This document shows positions 8,139 to 15,409 of a stretch of 15,639 nucleotides of DNA, one piece after another. How positions within the stretch are numbered: the stretch's first letter is position 1; each line of letters begins with the position of its first letter. The notes beneath the pieces are model-generated. The model saw only the letters and a list, made by a program, of their open reading frames with translations, did no database searches and had not been told where the DNA came from. The stretch comes from Nioella sp964229645. Its GTDB lineage: Bacteria > Pseudomonadota > Alphaproteobacteria > Rhodobacterales > Rhodobacteraceae. The stretch spans positions 1 to 15,639 of the forward strand of contig NZ_CAXREX010000018.1 of NCBI RefSeq assembly GCF_964229645.1, given 5' to 3'. The position numbers and the translations under genes are program-made.

Positions 8139-8185
8139 GCCACGTTAAGCTTTGGGAAAGGCGGCTCTGCCACTCTGGGCGGACC

Positions 8186-8638
8186 ATGCCCAAAGCCGCT
8201 TCGTCCTCCGCCCCACTGACGCCCGATCAAGCCGTTCTGATCAGCGAAAGCTTTGCCCTTGCGCTGCCGGTCAAGGCGCAGTTGTCGATGCGGGTCTATG
8301 AAAGGTTCTTCGAGCTGGAGCCCGCCACCCGCCACCTGTTCAGCGATGATCTGGCTGCGCAGCGGGCCAAGATCATGCGGGCCTTGTCTTTCACGGTGCG
8401 GGCGATGACCACGGACGCCGAACTCGCCCGCGTGGCCGAAGGGCTGGCGCGGTCACATGCGCGCTTTCACATCACCGAAGCACAGCTGCGGAACATGGCA
8501 AGGGCCGTGATCGCGGCCTTCGAGGACTGCCTTGGGGGCCGCTTCACTCCGGCGATGAAGGCCAGTTGGCAGGCCGCGTTCGACCGCTTCCTGCCAATGG
8601 TTCTGGCGGCACAGGACAGACTGGGCGCCGAGGTGTGA
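8186..8638 (+). CDS. Single-domain globin (flavohaemoglobin-like haem domain)
   Basis: This 150-residue protein resembles the globin domain of bacterial haemoglobins and flavohaemoglobins without a reductase domain. The segment MRVYERFFELEPATRHLF (35-52) matches the B/C helix region, with Tyr38 at the B10 position. Gln59 fits distal E7. His91 in ARSHARFHI fits proximal F8, and a Trp-containing H helix (TPAMKASWQAAFDRFLPMV) follows. The Gln59-His91 spacing of 32 equals that of E. coli Hmp; these assignments are by eye, not alignment. Such proteins bind O2 or NO. ATG 8186 lacks a strong ribosome-binding site, which suggests coupling to puuD 47 bases upstream; no terminator is visible between them. 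A role in oxygen or NO handling beside urate oxidation is inference. It is convergent with rpe, with only six bases between the stops. Confidence 0.75.
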   Translation: MPKAASSSAPLTPDQAVLISESFALALPVKAQLSMRVYERFFELEPATRHLFSDDLAAQRAKIMRALSFTVRAMTTDAELARVAEGLARSHARFHITEAQLRNMARAVIAAFEDCLGGRFTPAMKASWQAAFDRFLPMVLAAQDRLGAEV

Positions 8639-8644
8639 CCCCGC

Positions 8645-9334
8645 CTAAAGCGCGGCTTGGGCCGCCGCGCGGATGGCGCGGATGTTCTCGCCGTAGACTT
8701 GCGGCTGATCCACCGACCCGCCCTTGAACACGGCAGAGCCTGCCACCAGCACATCCGCGCCCGCGGCGGCCACCAGTGGTGCGGTTTCGGTCGTCACGCC
8801 GCCGTCGATCTGGATGTGGATCGGGCGATCGCCGATCATCTCGCGGCAGCGGCGCGTCTTCTCCACACCCGAATGGATGAACTTCTGCCCGCCGAAGCCG
8901 GGGTTCACCGTCATGATCAGGACCATGTCGACGAGATCGAGCACGTGCTCGATGCTGTCCAGCGGCGTGCCGGGGTTCAGGCTGACGCCTGCCATCTTGC
9001 CGGTGGCCTTGATCGCCTGAAGGGTGCGATGGATATGAGGCCCCGCTTCCACATGGGCTGTGATCATGTCCGCGCCCGCCTCGGCATAGGCCTCGATATA
9101 GGGGTCGACGGGCGCAATCATCAGGTGCACATCCATGAAAGTCTTCACATGCGGGCGGAAGGCCTTCACCGCGGGCGGGCCGAAGGTCAGGTTGGGCACG
9201 AAATGGCCGTCCATCACGTCGACATGGACCCAGTCGGCGCCCTGGTCCTCGATCGCGCGGATCTCCTGGCCGAAATTGGCGAAATCGGCGGAAAGGATGG
9301 ACGGGGCGATCTTGATGGAACGGTCGAAGGGCAT
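8645..9334 (-). CDS. rpe: Ribulose-phosphate 3-epimerase
   Basis: This 229-residue TIM-barrel enzyme interconverts D-ribulose 5-phosphate and D-xylulose 5-phosphate in the pentose phosphate pathway (and Calvin cycle where present). Signatures are IAPSILSADFANFG (9-22), HVDVMDGHFVPNLTFGP (37-53) with metal ligand His37 and catalytic Asp39, DVHLMI with His70, TVNPGFGGQKF (142-152) and IQIDGGV with the second catalytic Asp177. Length is normal. ATG 9334 has AGGA nine bases upstream. The gene is transcribed alone on the minus strand, between the globin (convergent) and the aldehyde dehydrogenase (same direction, separated by a hairpin cluster and a candidate promoter). It is a housekeeping gene with no evident tie to purine use. 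Confidence 0.97.
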   Translation of the reverse strand: MPFDRSIKIAPSILSADFANFGQEIRAIEDQGADWVHVDVMDGHFVPNLTFGPPAVKAFRPHVKTFMDVHLMIAPVDPYIEAYAEAGADMITAHVEAGPHIHRTLQAIKATGKMAGVSLNPGTPLDSIEHVLDLVDMVLIMTVNPGFGGQKFIHSGVEKTRRCREMIGDRPIHIQIDGGVTTETAPLVAAAGADVLVAGSAVFKGGSVDQPQVYGENIRAIRAAAQAAL

Positions 9335-9364
9335 GGGCAGCGTCCTCTTGGATGGGTTGGCGTG

Positions 9365-9393
9365 GGGTTAGCCTCCACGCGCGCGTTGATCAA
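9365..9393 (-). promoter_or_regulatory. Candidate sigma-70 promoter for rpe
   Basis: On the minus strand, TTGATC (9393-9388) and TAACCC (9370-9365) are separated by exactly 17 bases, a good -35/-10 pair by alphaproteobacterial standards. The -10 element ends 30 bases before the rpe start codon and the pair lies after the hairpin cluster that should insulate rpe from the upstream operon. It is a sequence-pattern call only. Confidence 0.4.
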
Positions 9394-9424
9394 GGGCGGC
9401 GGGCGGCTTTTCGATTAGCCGCAG

Positions 9425-9496
9425 GGATCGGCCGTTTCACGGCCGATCCGGGCGCGATGCGAGGCATCGCGCATAACGGGCTTTCCAAAGCCCGTT
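9425..9496. repeat. Cluster of three consecutive perfect hairpins downstream of the aldehyde dehydrogenase gene; probable terminator region
   Basis: Three perfect inverted repeats sit side by side: GGATCGGCCG/CGGCCGATCC (9425-9449, 5-base loop), GCGCGATGC/GCATCGCGC (9452-9472, 3-base loop) and AACGGGCTTT/AAAGCCCGTT (9475-9496, 2-base loop). They begin six bases beyond the aldehyde dehydrogenase stop codon on the minus strand. No T run follows on that strand, so this is not a classical intrinsic terminator, but stacked stems could stop transcription or protect the 3' end of the long operon mRNA. The three-in-a-row design parallels that at 1805-1874. Confidence 0.7.
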
Positions 9497-9501
9497 TTCG
9501 C

Positions 9502-10947
9502 CTAGCCGTGATGGGCCGCGACCGTTTTGAGCACAGAGAAGCCATAGAGCGCCTCGAACCCCTTTTCCCGCCCGTGTCCCGAATGGCCCACGCCGCCGAA
9601 AGGCAGCTCGACCCCGCCTGCCGCGCCGTAGTTGTTGATGAAGACCTGGCCCGCGCGCAGCTTCTTGGCCATCCGCATGCAGCGTCCGCCATCCTTTGAC
9701 CAGACAGAGGCCACCAGGCCGTAGGCCGTGCCATTGGCGATCTCGACCGCGTGATCCTCGTCCCGAAACGGGATGATCACCTGCACTGGGCCAAAGATTT
9801 CGTCCTGGGACAGGCTGTGGTCGGGACCCACACCAGAGACCAGCGTCGGCGCCACGTAATGCCCGCCATCCGGCGCGTCCTCGACGATGCGGCCCCGGCT
9901 GAGAATGTGGTTCTCGTCGGTCATAGCCAGGAAGCTTTCCACGATCTCCTTCTGACGTGCCGAAATCAGCGGCCCCACGTTCAGATCGGCCATCGCCGGC
10001 CCCACTTTCAGCCCGTCATAGGCCGCCGCCATATGGGTGCAGAGCTCATCATAGAGGCTCTCATGCACCAGGATCCGCGACGAGGCCGAGCAGGTCTGGC
10101 CCGCATTCTGGATGCCCGCATTCACAAGGAAGGGCAGGGCTTTCTCAAGGTCTGCATCCTCGAACACGACCTGCGGGGACTTGCCGCCAAGCTCCAGCGT
10201 GACGGGAACGATGTTCTGGGCGGCAGCGGTCTGCACCAGCTTGCCCACGCCAACGGACCCGGTGAACGAGAGGTGCTGAACGCCCCTGTGCGCGGTCAGC
10301 GCCGCGCCCGCATCTTCCCCCAGCCCCGGCACCACATTGAGCGCGCCATCGGGCAGGCCTGCCTGCCGGGCCAGGTCGGCGAAGGCCAGGGCGGACAGGC
10401 AGGCTTCCTCGGCGGGTTTCAGAACGCAGGCATTGCCCATGGCCAGCGCCGCACCGACAGAGCGTCCGATGATCTGCATCGGGTAGTTCCAGGGCACGAT
10501 GTGGCCCGTCACCCCGTGCGGTTCGCGCAAGGTGTAGACGGTAAAGCCGTTCTGGAACGGGATCGTTTCGCCCATCAGCTTGTCGGCCGCGCCGCCGTAG
10601 AATTCCATGTAGCGGGCCAGTGCAATGGCATCGTTGCGCGCCTGCGCCAGCGGTTTGCCCACGTCGGTGGCCTCGATCTCGGCCAGTTCCTCGACTTTCT
10701 GGGAAATGAGCCAGGACAGCCGCATCAGGATGCGGCCCCGCTCAGCCGCGGCCAGCGCACCCCACTCGCCGGCCTGCGCCTCTTGCGCGGCGGTCACGGC
10801 ATTGTCGATGTCTTCGGCACTGCCGCGCGCGATACGGCCGATTTCCTTGCCGGTCGACGGGTCTTCCAGCGGCAGCGTCTCGCCGCTGGCGGGCAGGAAC
10901 CAGCGCCCGCCGATGAATACCTCTGCCGGATCGAACCAGAGCTGCAT
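9502..10947 (-). CDS. NAD(P)-dependent aldehyde dehydrogenase
   Basis: This 481-residue cytoplasmic enzyme belongs to the aldehyde dehydrogenase superfamily (PF00171) and oxidises an aldehyde to the acid. The catalytic set is complete: Asn154 in VPWNYP, Glu252 in LELGGKSP, nucleophile Cys286 in NAGQTCSASSR, plus EIFGPV (383-388) and the C-terminal LPFGGVGHSG (448-457). The sequence style is of the betaine-aldehyde/aminoaldehyde/aliphatic group, but the substrate cannot be fixed by eye. ATG 10947 has AAGGA eight bases upstream; the open frame continues upstream only inside the ABC gene. The gene starts 4 bases after the ABC ATPase stop, so it is almost certainly the last gene of that operon and may act on the imported compound, or on a product of the hydroxylase at the operon head. 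Confidence 0.95.
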   Translation of the reverse strand: MQLWFDPAEVFIGGRWFLPASGETLPLEDPSTGKEIGRIARGSAEDIDNAVTAAQEAQAGEWGALAAAERGRILMRLSWLISQKVEELAEIEATDVGKPLAQARNDAIALARYMEFYGGAADKLMGETIPFQNGFTVYTLREPHGVTGHIVPWNYPMQIIGRSVGAALAMGNACVLKPAEEACLSALAFADLARQAGLPDGALNVVPGLGEDAGAALTAHRGVQHLSFTGSVGVGKLVQTAAAQNIVPVTLELGGKSPQVVFEDADLEKALPFLVNAGIQNAGQTCSASSRILVHESLYDELCTHMAAAYDGLKVGPAMADLNVGPLISARQKEIVESFLAMTDENHILSRGRIVEDAPDGGHYVAPTLVSGVGPDHSLSQDEIFGPVQVIIPFRDEDHAVEIANGTAYGLVASVWSKDGGRCMRMAKKLRAGQVFINNYGAAGGVELPFGGVGHSGHGREKGFEALYGFSVLKTVAAHHG

Positions 10948-10951
10948 GGGG

Positions 10952-12529
10952 TCATTCCTTTCTTGCGTAATCGGGCAGGCGCGGCGCGGCGGCCAGAAGG
11001 GCCTGCGTATAGGGATGTTCGGGCGCGTCAAAGACGGTGTCGGTCGGGCCTTCCTCCACGATCTGGCCAGCCTGCATCACCATCACCCGGTCGGTGATCG
11101 CACGCACGACGGTGAGGTCGTGGGAAATGAAGAGATAGCTCAGCCCCATCCTGCCCTGAAGGTCGGCCAGAAGGTTGAGGATCTGGGCCCGCACCCGGAC
11201 ATCGAGCGCGGAAACCGCCTCATCCAGAACAAGGATCTTCGGGTGCGTGATCAGCGCCCGGGCAATTGCGATGCGCTGGCGCTGGCCGCCGGAAAACTCG
11301 TGCGGGTACTTGTCCATGTCGGAGGCTTGCAACCCCACGGCTTCCAGCGCGCGGGCCACCTGTGTGCGGCGCTCGGCCCGCTGCGGCTTGTCGGACAGCA
11401 GGTGATAGGGCTCGGCCACGAGATGTTCGACCGTCCAGCGCGGGTTGAAGCTGCCGTAGGGGTCCTGGAACACCACCTGGATACCCGCTCGCATCGCCCG
11501 CGGCATCAGGGGGCCGACAGCATTGCCAAGCGCGCGGATCTCGCCGCCCTGGATCGGGTCGAGCCCGAGGATGGCGCGGGTCAGGGTCGACTTCCCGCAG
11601 CCGGATTCGCCCACCAGTCCGAGGCTTTCACCCTCGGCCAGGGACAGGCTGACACGGTTCACCGCCTTGACCGGGGCGCCGCGACGCAAAAGGCCGATAC
11701 GCGGGCCGGGGTAGTGGCGGTCGATGTCGGTGCCGGTGAGCAGTGGCGACCCTGCGGGTCGCGATCCCCGTTCGGGGCGGTGGTCCGATGCCGCGAAAAG
11801 CGCGCGGGTGTAGGGGTGGCGCTGCTGGCTCAGCACGTCGCGGGTCGTGCCCTGTTCGACGATCTCGCCCTTGTTCATCACCGCCACCTGGTCGGCCATG
11901 TCAGCGACCACTGCAAGATCATGGGTGATGAGCAGCAGCGCCATGTCCTCTTCCTCCACCAGCCCGCGCAGCAGATCGAGGATCTGTGCCTGCGTGGTCA
12001 CATCGAGCGCGGTGGTGGGTTCATCGGCGATCAGCAGCCGGGGGCGGAGCGCAATGGCGGTGGCGATGCAAACCCGCTGGCGCTGGCCACCCGACAGCTC
12101 ATGCGGGTAGCGGTCCAGCGCAATCTGCGGCAGGCCCACGCGGTCCAGTTTCTGGCGTGCCACGTCAAGAGCATCGGAACGGCTGGCCGCCCCGTGGATG
12201 CGCAGGGTTTCGGCGACCTGGTCGCCGATGGTGCGCACCGGGTTGAGGGCCGTCATTGGTTCCTGGAAGATCATGCCAAGCTCGTTGCCGCGCAGGGCGC
12301 ACATCTCGGCCTCTGGCCGATTGAGCAGGTCGATCCCGTCAAGACAGGCAGTGCCACGCGTGCGCGACCCGTCGGGCAGCAGCTGCATCAGCGCAAGTGC
12401 CGTCATCGACTTGCCCGATCCGCTTTCGCCGACCAGTCCGAAGGTCTTGCCCGGCTGCATGGCAAAATTCACATCCCGCAGGATCGGCGTGCCATGGATA
12501 TCGAGCGACAGGCGGTCCACCTCGATCAT
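10952..12529 (-). CDS. Peptide/nickel-type ABC transporter, double ATP-binding protein (DppD-DppF-like fusion)
   Basis: This 525-residue protein carries two complete ATPase domains, fusing the usual DppD/OppD and DppF/OppF subunits. The N-terminal domain has Walker A GESGSGKS (34-41), signature LSGGQRQR (145-152), Walker B LLIADE (165-170) and H-loop His203. The C-terminal domain has GESGCGKS (307-314), FSGGQRQR (412-419), ILVLDE (432-437) and His470. Each ends with the HPYT motif of the oligopeptide family (238-241 and 505-508). It powers import through the two permeases encoded just upstream. ATG 12529 overlaps the permease stop by 4 bases. The open frame extends to 12877, but only as an out-of-frame reading of the permease gene. 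The substrate could be a peptide, opine, sugar or other small molecule. Confidence 0.95.
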   Translation of the reverse strand: MIEVDRLSLDIHGTPILRDVNFAMQPGKTFGLVGESGSGKSMTALALMQLLPDGSRTRGTACLDGIDLLNRPEAEMCALRGNELGMIFQEPMTALNPVRTIGDQVAETLRIHGAASRSDALDVARQKLDRVGLPQIALDRYPHELSGGQRQRVCIATAIALRPRLLIADEPTTALDVTTQAQILDLLRGLVEEEDMALLLITHDLAVVADMADQVAVMNKGEIVEQGTTRDVLSQQRHPYTRALFAASDHRPERGSRPAGSPLLTGTDIDRHYPGPRIGLLRRGAPVKAVNRVSLSLAEGESLGLVGESGCGKSTLTRAILGLDPIQGGEIRALGNAVGPLMPRAMRAGIQVVFQDPYGSFNPRWTVEHLVAEPYHLLSDKPQRAERRTQVARALEAVGLQASDMDKYPHEFSGGQRQRIAIARALITHPKILVLDEAVSALDVRVRAQILNLLADLQGRMGLSYLFISHDLTVVRAITDRVMVMQAGQIVEEGPTDTVFDAPEHPYTQALLAAAPRLPDYARKE

Positions 12530-13350
12530 TGCCGCACCCTCCTGAGCCTTGGGTCCAGCATGTCGCGCAGCCCGTCGCCCATCAGGTTCAGCCCAAGGAC
12601 CATCAGCACGATGGCCAGCCCCGGCAGCACCGCAAGCATCGGGTGAGTGTAGATCATGGTCTGCGCATCGGCCAGCATCCGGCCCCAGCTTGGGGTGGGC
12701 GGCTGCACGGAGAGGCCGACATAGGACAGCGCCGCTTCGGCCAGGATGCCGAGCGAAAACTGGATCGTCGCCTGCACGATCAGGAGGTTCGCGATATTGG
12801 GCAGGATGTGTTCGGCACTGATCCGCGCCTTGCCCTTGCCTGCCACGCGGGCGGCGAGGATGTAGTCGAGCGTCCAAAGGCTCAGCGCCCCGCCGCGCGC
12901 CACGCGCGCGAAGACGGGGATGTTGAAGATACCGATCGCGAGGATCGCGTTGAACGCCGAGGGGCCGAAAACGGCGGTGATCAGGATTGCGATCACAAGG
13001 CTGGGGAAGGCGAAGATGAGGTCATTGCCGCGCATGATGAGTTCATCAAGCAGACTGCCCCGCGTGGCAGCGGCCGCAAGGCCGAGCGGCACGCCGATGG
13101 CCACACCGATGCCCACGGCGACAAGGGCCACCGCCAGCGATACCCGCGCGCCCACCATGAGCATCGACAGCAGGTCGCGCCCGAACTGGTCGGTGCCGAG
13201 CAGGAACTCTCCGCTGGAGGGTTGCAGCCGCTGCGCGATCACCAGCTGTTCCACGTCATGCGGTGTCCAGACGAAGGACAGCAGCGCCATGGCAAGGAAG
13301 ACCGAGGACAGGATCGCACCGAAGATCAGGGGGATGGGCAGGCGGCTCAT
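12526..13350 (-). CDS. ABC transporter permease, DppC/OppC type
   Basis: This 274-residue inner-membrane permease is the second membrane subunit of the peptide-type importer. It has an N-terminal hydrophobic helix (about 8-28), the LLGTDQFGRDLLSMLMVGARVSL segment typical of DppC after the first periplasmic region (50-72), several further helices, and the cytoplasmic EAA-type coupling loop around 160-182 (LDYILAARVAGKGKARISAEHILPN). The C-terminus reads LMGDGLRDMLDPRLR, the family ending. ATG 13350 overlaps the stop of the upstream permease gene by 4 bases and its own stop overlaps the ATPase start by 4 bases, so all three ABC genes are translationally linked. Confidence 0.94.
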   Translation of the reverse strand: MSRLPIPLIFGAILSSVFLAMALLSFVWTPHDVEQLVIAQRLQPSSGEFLLGTDQFGRDLLSMLMVGARVSLAVALVAVGIGVAIGVPLGLAAAATRGSLLDELIMRGNDLIFAFPSLVIAILITAVFGPSAFNAILAIGIFNIPVFARVARGGALSLWTLDYILAARVAGKGKARISAEHILPNIANLLIVQATIQFSLGILAEAALSYVGLSVQPPTPSWGRMLADAQTMIYTHPMLAVLPGLAIVLMVLGLNLMGDGLRDMLDPRLRRVRQ

Positions 13351-14291
13351 GTGCGGCGCCTCAGGCGCGGATCGGCCACCGCGTAGGCGATATCGACCAC
13401 GAAGGTGACCACGATTACCGCGAAGACCAGCAGCATGGTGACCGACTCCACCACCACAAGGTCGCGCTGCGTGATGCCTTGGAAAATGAGCCGCCCGAGG
13501 CCCGGCAGGAAGAAGACGTTCTCGATGATGATCGCGCCCGCCAGCAGGAAGGAGAACTGCAGCCCGATGATAGTCAGAACCGGGATCAGCGCATTGCGAA
13601 GCGCGTGGCGCAGCAGCGCCTGACGGCGAGAAAGCCCCTTGGCGCGCGCGGTGCGCATGTAATCCTGCGCCATGGTCTCGATCAGTGCCGACCGCATGAC
13701 GCGGGCCAGGATCGCCGCCTGCGGCAGAGCCAGCGCGACCGAAGGCAGAACCAGCGACTTCAGCGCCAATGCCGGCGTTTCCCATCCCGGGAAGCCGCCC
13801 GCGCTGAACCAGCGCAGGTTCACCGCGAAAACCAGAACCAGCAACATCCCGAACCAGAAATTCGGGATAGCGATGCCAAGCTGCGTGCCGCCCATGATGC
13901 CGTAATCGGCCGCCCGGCCCCGGTTTGCCGCCGCAAGCAAGCCCACGGGAAAGGCAATGGCCGTGGACAGGATCAGCGACAGGACAGCCAGCGGCAGAGA
14001 TACCCAAAGCCGATCCGACACGAGCTCCGCTACCGGCACGCGGTAGGTGTAGGAGGTGCCGAAATCGCCCTGCACCATGCCCCCGATCCAAGCGAGATAG
14101 CGCGCGGCCTTGCTGCCATCTATGCCAAGTTCGGCCCGCAGGGCTTGCACCGTCGCTTCATCCGCGTTGAGCCCAAGCATGAACGCCGCCGGGTCGCCGG
14201 GAATGACCTCGATCACCGTGAAGATGACGAGGCTCGCGACGATCAGGCTGAGGCTCAGCGAGACAAGGCGGCCAAGGATATAGCGCAGCAT
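13347..14291 (-). CDS. ABC transporter permease, DppB/OppB type
   Basis: This 314-residue inner-membrane permease is the first membrane subunit of the importer. It begins MLRYILGRLVSLSLSLIVASLVIF, the usual DppB first helix, followed by VIPGDPA (29-35), the periplasmic FGTSYTYRVPV segment (77-87), five further hydrophobic helices and the EAA-type loop around 205-235 (ETMAQDYMRTARAKGLS). I prefer ATG 14291 because it gives the family N-terminus; a GTG three codons upstream (14300) is possible, and neither has a clear ribosome-binding site. It starts 39 bases after the hydroxylase stop. No substrate-binding protein gene precedes it, although peptide-type ABC operons often have one in this position. 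Confidence 0.94.
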   Translation of the reverse strand: MLRYILGRLVSLSLSLIVASLVIFTVIEVIPGDPAAFMLGLNADEATVQALRAELGIDGSKAARYLAWIGGMVQGDFGTSYTYRVPVAELVSDRLWVSLPLAVLSLILSTAIAFPVGLLAAANRGRAADYGIMGGTQLGIAIPNFWFGMLLVLVFAVNLRWFSAGGFPGWETPALALKSLVLPSVALALPQAAILARVMRSALIETMAQDYMRTARAKGLSRRQALLRHALRNALIPVLTIIGLQFSFLLAGAIIIENVFFLPGLGRLIFQGITQRDLVVVESVTMLLVFAVIVVTFVVDIAYAVADPRLRRRT

Positions 14292-14330
14292 GGCCGTCAC
14301 ATTAGAGAAACGCCAGCGGTTGGAAAGGGG

Positions 14331-15311
14331 TTAAGCGCGCGGCCTGCGTCGGGATTTCAGCCGCTCATGCGCCGCCCTGGTGCCATCGTGAAAGGTGCCG
14401 AACCACTTGTCCCAGGGCATTTCCAGGTTGCCGTAATTCACCTCGAAATAGCGGTGATGCATCTGGTGATGGAAGGTGCCAAGCGCGAGGCGCTTCCTGT
14501 CCTTCACCAGCAGGTTTTCGAACCCGGTATGTGACGTCGCCGCGGTCAGCGACTGGTGCTGCATGTGGAAAAGGATGTGCAGCGGGTGGGCCGGCACGAC
14601 AAGGTGAATGAGGATCGAGCTGAAGAAGATCACGTGCTCGACCGGGTGCATCGACAGGCCCGACCATGGCCCCACGTTGATATTGCGGTGATGCAGGGCA
14701 TGGGCGATGCGGTAGAGCGGCCCCCAGTGCAGCGCCCGGTGGACCCAGTAGAAATGCAAGGAAATCCACACCGGCGTCAGCAGGAACCAGAGCACGAAGA
14801 TGACCGGATGTTCGCCCGGCGACAGGATCGGCGCATAGCCATTGCCCATGGCCCAGAATATCAAGACCTCGTAGCCGGTCCAGAAGCAGACGCCACTGCC
14901 GAGACTCCAGAACATGTTGTCACGCACCTGCCCGCCGAAGGTGAATTGCTTGCCGCGCACCATCAGCTCGCGGGGGTCGTATTTCAGCCGGTCTCCTTGG
15001 CCCTTTCGCATGTAGAAGAACCAGTGCAACGACCCGGCGACGAGGGTCATCAGAACCAGGTTCCGGGCCCAGAGGCCGAAAATCCAGCCCGGTGCCAGCG
15101 TGGCGGTCACTTCAAGCGGCGGCTGGAACCAAAGCCAGCTGACCGTTGCAAGCACCAGAACCAGCAGGTTTTCCGCGATGCCGATCCAACGCGCGGCGAT
15201 CCAGCGCGCCATGCGGGCAGGGTCGGGTGGCCAGCTGAAGAAGGGCGAAACCTGTATCGGCACATCGGGCACGTGATGCCAGCCGGGGATTGTCTCGGGG
15301 CGGTCCTGCAT
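14331..15311 (-). CDS. Fatty acid hydroxylase / sterol desaturase family membrane protein
   Basis: This 326-residue integral membrane protein belongs to the di-iron hydroxylase superfamily (PF04116). The histidine clusters expected to bind the two irons are visible: HFYWVH (186-191), HALHH (204-208), a middle cluster with HPVEH (222-226) and HMQHQ (249-253), and HHQMHH (281-286). Hydrophobic helices lie near 44-62, 76-100, 134-155, 168-186 and 226-245. Members use O2 to hydroxylate or desaturate lipids, sterols or carotenoids; the substrate here is unknown. ATG 15311 is chosen for AGGAG six bases upstream; an ATG nine codons earlier (15338) has only a badly spaced site. It is the first gene of the minus-strand run with the ABC transporter and aldehyde dehydrogenase, and divergent from a LysR gene. 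Confidence 0.9.
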   Translation of the reverse strand: MQDRPETIPGWHHVPDVPIQVSPFFSWPPDPARMARWIAARWIGIAENLLVLVLATVSWLWFQPPLEVTATLAPGWIFGLWARNLVLMTLVAGSLHWFFYMRKGQGDRLKYDPRELMVRGKQFTFGGQVRDNMFWSLGSGVCFWTGYEVLIFWAMGNGYAPILSPGEHPVIFVLWFLLTPVWISLHFYWVHRALHWGPLYRIAHALHHRNINVGPWSGLSMHPVEHVIFFSSILIHLVVPAHPLHILFHMQHQSLTAATSHTGFENLLVKDRKRLALGTFHHQMHHRYFEVNYGNLEMPWDKWFGTFHDGTRAAHERLKSRRRPRA

Positions 15312-15363
15312 GGGGAACTCCTGTTGCGCGGAGAACATCCTGCCATGTATTAAAAAGCCGGAA

Positions 15364-15395
15364 AATCAGTATTATCAGGTCTGATAAATCTGAAT
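15364..15395. promoter_or_regulatory. Nested palindrome, candidate LysR operator between divergent genes
   Basis: The inner element TTATCAG-GT-CTGATAA (15372-15387) is a perfect 7-base dyad. Symmetric outer half-sites TCAG (15366-15369) and CTGA (15390-15393) share the same centre, giving four TCAG/CTGA half-sites at regular spacing. It lies in the 98-base gap between the divergent hydroxylase (start 15311) and LysR (start 15410) genes, where a LysR tetramer typically binds. Binding by the adjacent regulator is inference. Confidence 0.6.
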
Positions 15396-15409
15396 CACAG
15401 GCTTTTTCG

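Noticed and set aside
8139..8185. Terminator between puuD and the globin gene
   Set aside because: Only a very short GGC/GCC pairing is possible and there is no T run, so read-through is more likely.
10625..12646. 673-codon open frame on the plus strand
   Set aside because: It runs antisense across the aldehyde dehydrogenase, ABC ATPase and permease genes, all with complete catalytic motifs. It has no recognisable domain.
12530..12877. N-terminal extension of the ABC ATPase frame to 12877
   Set aside because: The extra residues are an out-of-frame reading of the overlapping permease; ATG 12529 in the ATGA overlap gives the normal family N-terminus.
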